A stretch of DNA of 64,000 bases from the NCBI RefSeq assembly GCF_036867135.1, contig NZ_JBAJIJ010000001.1:1178001-1242000 (forward strand). The letters are read 5' to 3'. This document shows positions 16,482 to 24,614 of the stretch, in pieces. The stretch's first letter is position 1. Each line of letters starts with the position of its first letter. The notes below the pieces were generated by a model. That model made no database searches and was not told where the DNA came from. It worked only from the letters and a program-made list of their open reading frames with translations. The position numbers and the translations under genes are program-made. Source of the DNA: Aeromicrobium sp. Sec7.5. GTDB lineage: Bacteria; Actinomycetota; Actinomycetes; Propionibacteriales; Nocardioidaceae.

Positions 16482-17570
16482 TCAGCGATCTCGGCGGACC
16501 GCGCGGTCGATGAGCGGCGCCAGCGTGTCCCGGGCCACGGCCGGCAGCGCGGCCAGGGCCTGGGTGGCCTCGGTGGCGTAGCGCTCGATCTCCGCCTCGA
16601 CGTCGTCCAGTGCACCGCTGGAGCGCACCAGGTCGGCGGCGCGATCGACGCCTTCGACCGTGCCGAGGGCACCGGTCAGGCGGGACGCGTCCTCAGGGGC
16701 GAGCCGTGCCAGGGCGCGGGCCACCAGGAGCGTGCGCTTGCCCTCGCGCAGGTCGTCGCCCGCCGGCTTGCCGGTCGTGGCGGGGTCGCCGAAGACCCCG
16801 AGCACGTCGTCGCGCAGCTGGAAGGCCGCTCCGAGCGGCATCGCGACCGCGCTGAGCCGCAGCAGCAGGTCGTCGTCGGCGCCGCCCAGCACGGCGCCGA
16901 GGTGGAGCGGGCGCTCGATCGTGTACTTCGCGGTCTTGAGTCGCACGACGAGCATCGCGGCCTCGGCGTCGACCTCGGTGCGAGTCTGGGCGACGACGTC
17001 GAGGTACTGGCCGAACGTGACCTCCGTCTTGCACACGTCGAGCACCGAGAACGCCCGCGACAGTCGTGCCGCCCCGGGGCCGGAGGCGAGGTCGGGATCG
17101 ATCGACGCAGCGTGCCTCAGCATCTCGTCGCTCCAGGAGAGCATCAGGTCGCCGAGGAGGATCGCGGTTCCGGAGCCGAATCCGACGGCGTCGCCGGCGC
17201 GACGCTCCTGGCGGTGGAGGCTCTCGAAGGCGCGGTGGACGCTGGGACGTCCGCGGCGGGTGTCGGAGGCGTCCATCAGGTCGTCGTGGACGAGGGCGCT
17301 GCCCTGCAGCCACTCCCAGGAGGCAGCGGCCGTGACGACCGCCGGTGGAGCAGGTGTGGTGGCAGCGGTGCCCGTGGCGGCACGCCACCCGGCGAGGCAG
17401 AACAGCGGTCGCATCCGCTTCCCGTCCGCGACGAAGCCGGTCGCGGCGTCGATGAAGCCGTCAAGGTCGGGGTGCACGCCGGTCCAGCGGCCCCGCTGGC
17501 GTTCGACGAACTCTGCGAGTGCCGTGTCGATCGTCACGAGATCGACGGGGGAGTTGTCGGCCGGACTCAC
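16482..17570 (-). CDS. Polyprenyl (geranylgeranyl-type) diphosphate synthase
   Basis: The 362-aa trans-prenyltransferase elongates allylic diphosphates with isopentenyl diphosphate. The first aspartate-rich motif is in ALVHDDLMDASDTRRGRPS and the second in QLRDDVLGVFGD, both intact; the KRTLL and TFGQYLD blocks are also seen. Residues before the first motif are small, suggesting a medium-chain product, but chain length is uncertain. Homologs (idsA2 type) lie beside pknL in Mycobacterium. The GTG start has TATCGT 7 nt upstream on this strand. The gene is divergent from metF, with overlapping -10 hexamers, and probably reads on toward the kinase. Confidence 0.9.
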   Translation of the reverse strand: MSPADNSPVDLVTIDTALAEFVERQRGRWTGVHPDLDGFIDAATGFVADGKRMRPLFCLAGWRAATGTAATTPAPPAVVTAAASWEWLQGSALVHDDLMDASDTRRGRPSVHRAFESLHRQERRAGDAVGFGSGTAILLGDLMLSWSDEMLRHAASIDPDLASGPGAARLSRAFSVLDVCKTEVTFGQYLDVVAQTRTEVDAEAAMLVVRLKTAKYTIERPLHLGAVLGGADDDLLLRLSAVAMPLGAAFQLRDDVLGVFGDPATTGKPAGDDLREGKRTLLVARALARLAPEDASRLTGALGTVEGVDRAADLVRSSGALDDVEAEIERYATEATQALAALPAVARDTLAPLIDRAVRRDR

Positions 17571-17593
17571 GCCGCGGACGATACCGTGACCCC
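17571..17593. promoter_or_regulatory. Overlapping divergent leaderless promoters (idsA-like/metF)
   Basis: The plus-strand -10 TACCGT (17582-17587) is followed by 6 nt and the GTG of metF at 17594. The minus-strand -10 TATCGT (17583-17578) is followed by 7 nt and the GTG of the prenyltransferase at 17570. The hexamers share positions 17582-17583, so the two promoters cannot be melted by separate polymerases at once. The two start codons are only 23 nt apart. Confidence 0.65.
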
Positions 17594-18487
17594 GTGCCCG
17601 ACCTTGACCGTGCGTTGCTCGACCAGCTCGCCAGCGCCGCCCCGACCGTGTCGTTCGAGTTCTTCCCCCCGAAGGACGATGCCGGCGAAGACGTCCTCTG
17701 GGCCACGATCACCGAGCTGGAGACGCTCCGGCCCACGTTCGTGTCCATCACCTACGGGGCGGGCGGGACGAGCCAGGACCGCACCGTGCGTGTCACCTCG
17801 CGCATCGCGCAGGAGACGAGCCTGTGCCCGGTCGCCCACCTGACGCTGGTCCGGCAGACCCGCGACGAGGTGGCCGGCGTGCTCGACGAGTACGCGGAGG
17901 CCGGTGTCCAGCACGTGCTGGCCCTGCGTGGTGACCCGCCCGGAGGGCCCCGGGCGGACTGGGAGACCCATCCGGACGGCATGGACCACGCGATCGACCT
18001 CGTCGAGCTCGCCGCGGGCCAGGACCGCTTCATTCTCGGTGTCGCCGCCTTCCCCGAGGGCCACCCCGACGCCGAGAGCCGCGACCACGACGCCCAGGTG
18101 CTCGTCGACAAGGCGCGGGCCGGTGCCGAGTTCGCGATCACCCAGCTGTTCTTCCGGCCCTCTGACTACTTCGAGCTCGTCGAGCGGGTCCGCGCCCTCG
18201 GGTCGGACCTCCCGATCATTCCGGGCATCATGCCGATCCTGAACTTCGGACAGGTCGCACGCATGGCCGAGCTGTCCGGCGCCGAGATGCCGCGTGAGGT
18301 GCTGGACGTCATCGAGCCGATCGCCGACGACCCGGCCAAGGTGCGCGCCGCCGGTATCGAGCTCGCCACGCAGCTGTGCCGCGACCTCGTCGCGGGCGGC
18401 GCTCCGGGTCTGCACTTCATCACCCTCAACCGGTCCAAGGCGACCCGCGAGATCTGGGAGGCGCTCCGCGCCGACGGCGTCCTCTGA
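17594..18487 (+). CDS. metF: 5,10-methylenetetrahydrofolate reductase
   Basis: The 297-aa flavoprotein reduces methylene-THF to methyl-THF for methionine synthesis. The N-terminal VSFEFFPPKDD, the THLTLV-like segment AHLTLVRQTRDEV, the HVLALRGDPPGG flavin loop and the ITQLFFRPSDYFELVERV block identify the family, and GIMPILNF is also typical. GTG 17594 is fixed by the leaderless -10 6 nt upstream. A bipartite palindrome downstream separates it from the convergent FAD oxidoreductase. Confidence 0.94.
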   Translation: MPDLDRALLDQLASAAPTVSFEFFPPKDDAGEDVLWATITELETLRPTFVSITYGAGGTSQDRTVRVTSRIAQETSLCPVAHLTLVRQTRDEVAGVLDEYAEAGVQHVLALRGDPPGGPRADWETHPDGMDHAIDLVELAAGQDRFILGVAAFPEGHPDAESRDHDAQVLVDKARAGAEFAITQLFFRPSDYFELVERVRALGSDLPIIPGIMPILNFGQVARMAELSGAEMPREVLDVIEPIADDPAKVRAAGIELATQLCRDLVAGGAPGLHFITLNRSKATREIWEALRADGVL

Positions 18488-18580
18488 GGGCGTGTCGATC
18501 CGCCCGCCTCGAGGGGCGGGGGCAAGCGGCATGGACCGGCGGCCTGGGTGGCGGCACGGGTGAACTGACCGCGTGTCCGA

Positions 18581-18638
18581 GATGTGCGCGCAGTTGTGGG
18601 GTTTGGCTACGTGTGAACCCCACATCTGAGCGCACATC
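18581..18638. terminator. Bipartite palindrome between convergent genes
   Basis: A 9-bp arm (18581-18589 with 18630-18638) and an 8-bp arm (18596-18603 with 18616-18623) form one hairpin with a small internal loop. It lies between metF (+) and the FAD oxidoreductase (-) and could act as a bidirectional terminator, though no T-tract follows. The rest of 18488-18669 holds no gene that I can see. Confidence 0.5.
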
Positions 18639-18669
18639 GTGGCCCACGCGCTCTTGCCGGTGCGGACGC

Positions 18670-19929
18670 CTAGCGCGGCACGGCGCCCAGGGCGCCGGAG
18701 ATGGCGGCGGTCGCCATGCCGATCTGCTCGAGCCGGGGCCCGGGATGGGCGTGTGCGCCCGCGTGGAAGAGCCCACCGCTCGGCGCGACGCCGGGGCGAC
18801 GGAACATCGACGTCCACCCGGTCCACATCCAGCCGTCGTCGACGTGGGCGACGACCTTCGACGGGTTGAGGTCGTGGCGCTCGAGGACCCGGTCGCGCAG
18901 GTCGATGCCGAAACGGGCCAGTGCCGCGAGGACGTCCTCGCCGCTGCGGTGCTCCAGCGTCCACACGCCCGCGGACGTGCGATGGGCGAGGACGGGGGGA
19001 TTGCCGTGCACGAGCGTCTCGACGCCCAGCTCGGGCGGGTCCTCGCCGAGCACCAGCAGGGTCCGGGACGACGGCACCGCCGGAATCCCCGACCGGTGGA
19101 CGTCGCCGGTCGGTACCGCACGGTTGCACCAGACCACGACCTCGCAGTCGATGCGTCCGGCGTCGGTGTCGACGCCGACGACCTGGTCGCCGTCGCGGGC
19201 CACCGCGAGCCCGCGCGTCCCGGTGCGCAGGTCGACCTTACGCTCGGTGAGCCGCCTCTCGAGGGCGGCGGCGAGGCCGGGCCAGTCGCCGTCGAAGTTC
19301 CAGAGGCCGAAGGAGCGCTCGACGTAGTGCCAGACCGACAGGAACGCCGGGGTGGCCCCGCGGTCCAGGCCCTGGTGGCGCACCGGGTCGAGCACGAGCT
19401 TGCGCAGGCGGGGGTCGCCGAAGCTCCGGCGGCCGAACGACGTCATCATCCGCCGGGTGTGCAGCAGCTTGCGTGCCTCGCGGTCGAAGTCCTCCGGGCC
19501 GTTCAGGACCTGGTCGTACGACTGGCGACGCAGCACCTCCCAGACCTCGCCGAGCGAGTCCACCCACGGCGACCAGGTGTCGAACCCCACGACGGACTCG
19601 ATCGCGTCGTGCTGGTCGCTGCGACGACCGTGAGGGAGGTCGAGCACCGAGCCGTCCGCGAAGACGTGGCGGCGAGGGGGCGCGGGAGTCAGGCCGAGGC
19701 TGGCCTCCATCGTGCGCCCGGACTTGCGGAAGAGGTCACGGAAGACCCCCGGCGTCGTGACGGCCTGGGGGTGCAGGTTCCAGCGTCGCCCGTCGATCTC
19801 GATCCCGTGGAGCGCGCCGCCGACCCGGTCGGACGCCTCCAGGAGCGTCACGTCGTGGCGTGACTTGGCCAGCCGGACCGCCGCGGACAGCCCCGCGAAG
19901 CCAGCGCCGACGACCACGATCCGAGACAT
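18670..19929 (-). CDS. FAD-dependent oxidoreductase (phytoene desaturase/amine oxidase-like)
   Basis: A 419-aa flavoprotein with an N-terminal dinucleotide-binding fold, VVVGAGFAGLSAAVRLAKS, then EASDRVGGALHG, where the glutamate binds the FAD ribose. The C-terminal FAD motif is around GLFHAGAHAHPGPRLEQIGMATAAISG. The overall pattern is that of phytoene-desaturase-related oxidoreductases. No carotenoid cluster is nearby, so the substrate is unknown. ATG 19929 has a TAGGGT -10 6 nt upstream on this strand. It is divergent from the DUF3040 gene. Confidence 0.87.
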   Translation of the reverse strand: MSRIVVVGAGFAGLSAAVRLAKSRHDVTLLEASDRVGGALHGIEIDGRRWNLHPQAVTTPGVFRDLFRKSGRTMEASLGLTPAPPRRHVFADGSVLDLPHGRRSDQHDAIESVVGFDTWSPWVDSLGEVWEVLRRQSYDQVLNGPEDFDREARKLLHTRRMMTSFGRRSFGDPRLRKLVLDPVRHQGLDRGATPAFLSVWHYVERSFGLWNFDGDWPGLAAALERRLTERKVDLRTGTRGLAVARDGDQVVGVDTDAGRIDCEVVVWCNRAVPTGDVHRSGIPAVPSSRTLLVLGEDPPELGVETLVHGNPPVLAHRTSAGVWTLEHRSGEDVLAALARFGIDLRDRVLERHDLNPSKVVAHVDDGWMWTGWTSMFRRPGVAPSGGLFHAGAHAHPGPRLEQIGMATAAISGALGAVPR

Positions 19930-19935
19930 GCGAGC

Positions 19936-19941
19936 ACCCTA
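19936..19941 (-). promoter_or_regulatory. -10 element of leaderless FAD oxidoreductase gene
   Basis: Minus-strand TAGGGT, 6-nt spacer, then ATG 19929. The divergent DUF3040 gene has TAGACT at 19979-19984 and a leader with CAGGAGG. Confidence 0.5.
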
Positions 19942-20015
19942 GTGCGGACTCCGGGTGGTCGGGTGACCGAAGGGCGCCTAGACTTTGGGGAAACGCCATT
20001 GCTCAGGAGGCAACC

Positions 20016-20447
20016 GTGCCGCTGTCAGACGAGGAAGCCCGACTTCTCCAGCAGCTCGAGCAGTCGCTCGCTGCCGAGGACCCGGCCTTCGCCTCGACGC
20101 TGCGGGGGTCGGCGCTGGAAGCCCGCAACCGGCGCTTCGCGGTGTTGGCAGCCATCGGCTTCGTCGCCGGGCTGGGCGTGCTGTTCTACGGCACGATGCT
20201 CACCTACACGTGGCTCGCGGTCATCGGCTTCGTGCTGATGATCGGCAGCGGCTACCTCTTCGTCCACTCGTGGCGTCGCGGCTTCGGCTCGGGGTCCGAG
20301 GCCTCGCCGCAGGCTCGTGCGGCCGGACCCCGCGCGCCGCGTGGCAGCGGCTCGGGTCGTCCCCAGAAGCCGCAGAAGTCGGGCAGCTTCGTCGAGCGCA
20401 TGGAACAGCGCTGGCAGAAGCGCCGCGACGACAACGGCGGTTTCTGA
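20016..20447 (+). CDS. DUF3040 family membrane protein
   Basis: A 143-aa actinobacterial protein of unknown function. The N-terminal LSDEEARLLQQLEQSLAAEDPAFASTL is the DUF3040 signature. Two adjacent transmembrane helices (FAVLAAIGFVAGLGVLFYG and TWLAVIGFVLMIGSGYLFV) follow. The C-terminus is basic and Gly/Pro/Lys-rich, ending in a charged helix. GTG 20016 has CAGGAGG 5 nt upstream. The gene precedes mraZ in many actinobacteria (Rv2169c in M. tuberculosis). A perfect terminator ends the unit. Confidence 0.88.
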   Translation: MPLSDEEARLLQQLEQSLAAEDPAFASTLRGSALEARNRRFAVLAAIGFVAGLGVLFYGTMLTYTWLAVIGFVLMIGSGYLFVHSWRRGFGSGSEASPQARAAGPRAPRGSGSGRPQKPQKSGSFVERMEQRWQKRRDDNGGF

Positions 20448-20469
20448 CCCCTCCACCCCGCTCCACCTG

Positions 20470-20498
20470 ACGGACCGAACCCTCTGGGTTCGGTCCGT
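20470..20498 (+). terminator. Terminator after the DUF3040 gene
   Basis: A perfect 13-bp stem pairs 20470-20482 with 20486-20498 around a TCT loop and is followed by TCTTGC. The rest of 20499-20660 contains no supported gene, only a short hairpin around GCGTGT/ACACGC near 20600. Confidence 0.85.
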
Positions 20499-20660
20499 TC
20501 TTGCGTGCGCCCGGCACGTCTGGGGCCGCTCGCCCGCCGCTCGGCGCTCCACCCTCCTCCCCGGAGCACCTCTCCTCGCGGTCTGACGGCGATTTCTCGG
20601 CGTGTGTCCCGCGACACGCGCACGTTCAGGGCGCTCAAATGCAGGGCGTTTGCCCCCTGG

Positions 20661-20696
20661 GTGGTGCAAAGTGGAGTACTGTGGAGCAAAAGGGAG
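20661..20696 (+). promoter_or_regulatory. MraZ operator: four hexamers at exact 10-bp spacing
   Basis: GTGGTG at 20661, GTGGAG at 20671, GTGGAG at 20681 and AGGGAG at 20691 repeat every 10 bp, one helical turn. MraZ is known to bind tandem direct repeats of this kind in front of its own operon. A TACTGT -10 candidate at 20677-20682 lies inside the array, so bound MraZ would block the dcw promoter. The leader then runs about 47 nt to the mraZ start. Confidence 0.85.
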
Positions 20697-20735
20697 CAGC
20701 CGAGATGAATCGGCGTGAGGTGGAGGAGGTGCGCC

Positions 20736-21185
20736 GTGACCGTCGAGTCCGCGCAGTTCTTCGGCACGTTCACCCCCAAGCTCGACGAGAAGGGCCGCAT
20801 CTTCCTGCCGGCGAAGTTCCGCGCGATGTTCCACGAGGGCGTCGTCCTGGCGAAGGGTCAGGAGAACTGCATCTACGGGTGGAAGCCCGAGACGTTCTCC
20901 GAGCTCACGCAGAAGCTGCGGGCGTCGTCGTTCACGAACCGGCAGGTGCGCTACTTCCAACGCTCGCTGTATGCCAGCGCCTCGACCGAGGTGCCCGACA
21001 AGCAGGGGCGGGTCGCGATCCCGGCGCTGCTGCGCGAGTGGGCCTCGTTGGAACGCGACTGTGCCGTGATCGGCGCGATGGACCGGATCGAGATCTGGGA
21101 CGAGCAGCGCTGGACGCAGTTCACCGCCGAGCAGGACGAGGCCTTCGCCAACCTCGGCGACGAGGAGGACTTCGACCTGTTCTGA
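20736..21185 (+). CDS. mraZ: Transcriptional regulator MraZ
   Basis: A 149-aa protein with two SpoVT/AbrB-like domains that forms a ring and represses the dcw operon. The first domain contains [20 protein letters not shown] and the second [19 protein letters not shown], each with the D-x-[KQ]-GR signature. It heads the division and cell wall cluster. GTG 20736 is preferred over ATG 20715 because GGAGGAGG lies 6-8 nt upstream and the family begins close to this point. Autoregulation is strongly suggested by the four-repeat operator upstream. Confidence 0.95.
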   Translation: MTVESAQFFGTFTPKLDEKGRIFLPAKFRAMFHEGVVLAKGQENCIYGWKPETFSELTQKLRASSFTNRQVRYFQRSLYASASTEVPDKQGRVAIPALLREWASLERDCAVIGAMDRIEIWDEQRWTQFTAEQDEAFANLGDEEDFDLF

Positions 21186-21351
21186 CGCACGACCACTCGT
21201 CCGTGGAGCGAGATCTCCGACCGAGCGGCCCTGGCGCACTTCCCCGGTGCCAGGACTGCACGGCCGGGGGTCTGGACCCACGGCCGCACCCGCAGGACCC
21301 GCTGCATCCCGACCCCGTTGCACCACGCACTGCTGTCCCCGAGGAGCGCCG

Positions 21352-22308
21352 ATGACCACCCCGTCCCACGTGCCGGTGGCGCTCGAGCGCGTGCTCGAGC
21401 TGCTGGCCCCGGCCGTCGAGGCCGCGGGGGACCGTGCTGTCGTCGTCGACACGACCCTGGGTCTCGGCGGTCACGCGCGGGCCTTCCTCGAGACGTTCGA
21501 GCAGGCCCGCGTGATCGGCATCGACCGCGACCCGAACGCCCTGCGCATCGCCCGGGAGCGGCTCGCGGAGTTCGGTGACCGCTTCACGGCGGCCGAGGCC
21601 GTCTACGACGACATCGCCCGGGTCGTGGCCGAGGCCGGTGCGCCGACCGTGTCCGCGGTCCTGTTCGACCTCGGGGTGTCCTCGATGCAGCTCGACCAGG
21701 CCGAGCGCGGGTTCGCGTACTCCCAGGACGCGCCCCTCGACATGCGGATGGACGCGAGCGGGCCCCTGACCGCCGCCGACGTGCTCAACGACTACGACGC
21801 GCGGGACCTCGCGCGTGTCCTGCGGGTCTACGGCGAGGAGAAGTTCGCCAAGCGCATCGCCGACAACGTGGTGCGGGCGCGCGAGACCGAGCCGTTCACG
21901 ACGAGCGCGCGCCTGGTCGACCTCGTGCGCCAGAGCATCCCGCAGGCGGCGCGCCGCACGGGCGGCAATCCGGCCAAGCGCACGTTCCAGGCCCTGCGCA
22001 TCGAGGTCAACGACGAGCTGCGCGTGTACGAGCGGGCGCTGCCCGCCGCGCTCGACGTGCTCGACGTGTCGGGCCGGGTGGTCGTGCTGTCGTACCACTC
22101 GCTCGAGGACCGCATCACCAAGCGTGGGTTCAGTGCGGTCACGACGAGCACGGCGCCGCGCGACCTGCCGATCGTCCCGGAGGACCAGCGTCCCCGGTTC
22201 AAGCTCCTCACCCGCGGTGCCGAGGTTGCCTCGCCCGCCGAGATCGAGGCCAATCCCCGAGCCGCCTCCGTGCGTGTCCGGGCCGTGGAGAGGGTGGCTG
22301 CCGCATGA
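21352..22308 (+). CDS. rsmH: 16S rRNA (cytosine1402-N4)-methyltransferase
   Basis: The 318-aa SAM-dependent enzyme methylates C1402 of 16S rRNA in the decoding centre. The opening [14 protein letters not shown] is followed by the SAM site [17 protein letters not shown], the [18 protein letters not shown] block and [17 protein letters not shown] near the end. ATG 21352 has GAGGAG 6 nt upstream; the open frame upstream is not conserved-looking. The 166-nt gap from mraZ holds no further gene. Its TGA overlaps the ATG of a 28-codon open frame (see the coupling mini-ORFs). Confidence 0.95.
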   Translation: MTTPSHVPVALERVLELLAPAVEAAGDRAVVVDTTLGLGGHARAFLETFEQARVIGIDRDPNALRIARERLAEFGDRFTAAEAVYDDIARVVAEAGAPTVSAVLFDLGVSSMQLDQAERGFAYSQDAPLDMRMDASGPLTAADVLNDYDARDLARVLRVYGEEKFAKRIADNVVRARETEPFTTSARLVDLVRQSIPQAARRTGGNPAKRTFQALRIEVNDELRVYERALPAALDVLDVSGRVVVLSYHSLEDRITKRGFSAVTTSTAPRDLPIVPEDQRPRFKLLTRGAEVASPAEIEANPRAASVRVRAVERVAAA

Positions 22309-22420
22309 GCGAGCGCCAGCGAGCGAACATTCAAGATGACCTCATGACGGTGTCGCCTACCGTCGCTTTTTCCGAGGCGGTGCCGTCATGAGCGAGCGCC
22401 AGCGAGTGGACAGGTCATGA
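22305..22420 (+). other. Two ATGA-linked coupling mini-ORFs between rsmH and ftsL
   Basis: The rsmH stop overlaps ATG 22305 (ATGA). That frame runs 28 codons (begins [10 protein letters not shown]) to a TGA overlapping ATG 22388. The second frame runs 10 codons (MSERQRVDRS) to a TGA overlapping the ftsL ATG at 22417. The 19-nt start region ATGAGCGAGCGCCAGCGAG is duplicated at 22305 and 22388. The 10-nt CTCATGACGG near 22341 is an exact inverted copy of CCGTCATGAG at 22384-22393. The pieces look like a repeat insertion that kept translational coupling from rsmH to ftsL. Whether the peptides are made or functional is unknown. Confidence 0.5.
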
Positions 22421-22854
22421 GCGCTGCACCGGCACGGTCGACGGTTCGACCCGCTGCACGATCCGCTGCCGTCCCGACCCGCGACCTGTCCCGGGCCGGC
22501 GCGGCTCGTGAGCGAGCCCTGCGCATCGTCGCGCCCGCCCGGGCACGGGCCCGCCGCGCGCCGTTCGTGGTCGTGGTCGTCACGATCTTGTCGGTCGGGC
22601 TGGTCGGGCTCGTCGTCCTGAGCACCGCCCTGCAGAACCAGGCCTTCGAGCTGGCGCGGCTGCAGGAGCAGTCCACGAGCCTCGCGGTGCAGCAGCAGCA
22701 GCTGGAGTACGACGCGGACCGCCTGGCGAACCCGGCGTCCTTGGCCGCGGCCGCGAGTGCGATCGGCATGATCCCCAACGAGACGCCCGTCTTCCTCAAG
22801 CCCGACACCGGCGAGATCATCGGTGTCCCCACCGCGGCCGGGAGCCGACCGTGA
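22417..22854 (+). CDS. ftsL: FtsL-like septum protein
   Basis: A 145-aa bitopic divisome protein. A basic, low-complexity cytoplasmic N-terminus of about 48 residues precedes one transmembrane helix (PFVVVVVTILSVGLVGLVVL). A short periplasmic coiled coil follows (FELARLQEQSTSLAVQQQQLEYDADRL) and then a proline-containing tail. Size, topology and position between rsmH and ftsI identify it; sequence conservation in FtsL is always low. Its start codon overlaps the stop of the second coupling mini-ORF, and its own stop overlaps the GTG of ftsI (GTGA). Confidence 0.85.
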   Translation: MSAAPARSTVRPAARSAAVPTRDLSRAGAARERALRIVAPARARARRAPFVVVVVTILSVGLVGLVVLSTALQNQAFELARLQEQSTSLAVQQQQLEYDADRLANPASLAAAASAIGMIPNETPVFLKPDTGEIIGVPTAAGSRP

Positions 22855-24614
22855 ACGCCTCGACCCGCGCGCGACGCGCCGGTGTCGTGCGTCGACGCGT
22901 GCAGATCAGCCTCGCGATCGTCCTCGTGGTGTTCCTGGCCTTCGGGGCGCGGCTGCTGCAGATCCAGGGCTTCGACACCAGCGCCTACGCCGCGATGGCG
23001 AGCGATGCCGGGACCCGCTCGACCGTGGTGCCGGCCGAGCGCGGCGAGATCCTCGACCGCAACGGGGTCCCGCTCGCGACGAGCTTCGACGGGATCACCT
23101 TGACGGCCGACCCGAAGCTGACCGCCGAGAACGCCCCTCAGATCGCCGGGATCCTGCGTGAGGTGCTGGGGTCCGACATCGACTACTTCGACGTCATCGA
23201 CCAGCTCCGCAAGCCCGACAGCCGGTTTGTCTACGTGGTCAAGGACGTGCCCGCGTGGCAGGCCGACCAGGTCATGGACGGGCTGAGGGAGGCCGACCTG
23301 AACGGGGTCTTCGTCCAGCACGAGAGCCTCCGTTCGTACCCGAACGGCTCCGTCGCCGCCAACCTCATCGGGCGCCTGAACGACGACGGCCAAGGTGTCG
23401 GCGGCCTCGAGCAGAAGTACGACGAGCTGCTGTCGGGCACCGACGGGTCGGCCACCTACAACGTCTCGCCCACGGGGGAGAAGATCCCGCTGGCCGACAG
23501 CCAGGTGACCGAGATGGTGCCGGGCAACGACGTGCGGACGACGATCGACAGCGACCTGCAGTGGTACGCCGACGACGCGCTGTCGCAGGCCGTGCAGGCC
23601 GCGGACGCCGACTGGGGCCTCGCCGTGACGCTGGACGTCCAGACGTGCGAGGTCCTGCAGATGTCGCAGGTTCCCACCTTCGATGCCGACGCGAAGACCG
23701 ACCTCACCGACGCGAAGACCGTGAGTCGGGGGCTGCAGACGGTCTACGAGCCGGGTTCGGTCATGAAGACCGTGACGATGGCCGCGCTCGCCGACCAGGG
23801 CAAGATCGCGCCGACGACCCCCATCAGCGTGCCGTCGTCGATGTTGATCGACGGCTTCACGATCGGCGATGCGTGGGACCACGGCCAGCTCAACCTCACG
23901 GCAGCCGGCGTCATCGCGAAGTCCTCCAACCTCGGCACGATCATCGCCGCCCAGCAGATGGACGACGAGACGATGCACGAGTACCTGACGCGTTTCGGGT
24001 TCGGCCAGAAGACCGGCGTTGACCTCCCCGGCGAGTCGGTCGGCATCCTGACCGATCCCGCGGGCTGGTCGAAGGCGAACCACGCCACGATCTCGTTCGG
24101 CCAGGGCGTGTCGGTCACCGCGATGCAGATGGTGCGTGCGGTCGGCGCGATCGCCAACGGCGGCCAGATCTGCGATCCCTCGGTCGTCAGCGGACTGCAG
24201 TCGCCCGACGGCGTGACGACGGCGACCCCGCAGGACACCCCGCAGCAGATCATCTCGCAGGACGCCGCACGGTCGGTCACGACCATGATGGAGGCCGTCG
24301 TGACCGATGAGGGCTCGGCCCCGGCCGCCCAGATCCCGGGCTACCGCGTGGCGGGCAAGACCGGCACGGCGTGGCGCGTCGACCCCGACTCGGGTCGCTA
24401 CGTCAGCGGGTCGCACACGGTCTCGTTCGTCGGGTTCGCCCCGGCCGACGCCCCGCGCTTCCTGACCTACGTCGTGATCGACAACCCCACCGCCGCCGCC
24501 AGCGGCGGTGGCACGGCGGCCCCGGTGTTCCGCGACATCATGTCGATGGCCCTGCAGCGGTTCGGCATCCTGCCGACGGGCGCCGGAGCGCCGCAGACGC
24601 CGACCACGTGGTGA
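22851..24614 (+). CDS. ftsI: Septal peptidoglycan transpeptidase FtsI (PBP3)
   Basis: The 587-aa class B penicillin-binding protein cross-links septal peptidoglycan together with FtsW. An N-terminal transmembrane helix (ISLAIVLVVFLAFGARLL) is followed by the dimerisation domain containing ERGEILDRNGVPLA. The transpeptidase domain has the catalytic SVMK at 303-306, the KSSN motif and KTGTAW from residue 503. No C-terminal PASTA domain is present. GTG 22851 overlaps the ftsL stop. Its last codons and TGA are part of a 104-bp tandem repeat, so the 3' boundary of the gene coincides with a repeat insertion. Confidence 0.95.
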   Translation: MNASTRARRAGVVRRRVQISLAIVLVVFLAFGARLLQIQGFDTSAYAAMASDAGTRSTVVPAERGEILDRNGVPLATSFDGITLTADPKLTAENAPQIAGILREVLGSDIDYFDVIDQLRKPDSRFVYVVKDVPAWQADQVMDGLREADLNGVFVQHESLRSYPNGSVAANLIGRLNDDGQGVGGLEQKYDELLSGTDGSATYNVSPTGEKIPLADSQVTEMVPGNDVRTTIDSDLQWYADDALSQAVQAADADWGLAVTLDVQTCEVLQMSQVPTFDADAKTDLTDAKTVSRGLQTVYEPGSVMKTVTMAALADQGKIAPTTPISVPSSMLIDGFTIGDAWDHGQLNLTAAGVIAKSSNLGTIIAAQQMDDETMHEYLTRFGFGQKTGVDLPGESVGILTDPAGWSKANHATISFGQGVSVTAMQMVRAVGAIANGGQICDPSVVSGLQSPDGVTTATPQDTPQQIISQDAARSVTTMMEAVVTDEGSAPAAQIPGYRVAGKTGTAWRVDPDSGRYVSGSHTVSFVGFAPADAPRFLTYVVIDNPTAAASGGGTAAPVFRDIMSMALQRFGILPTGAGAPQTPTTW

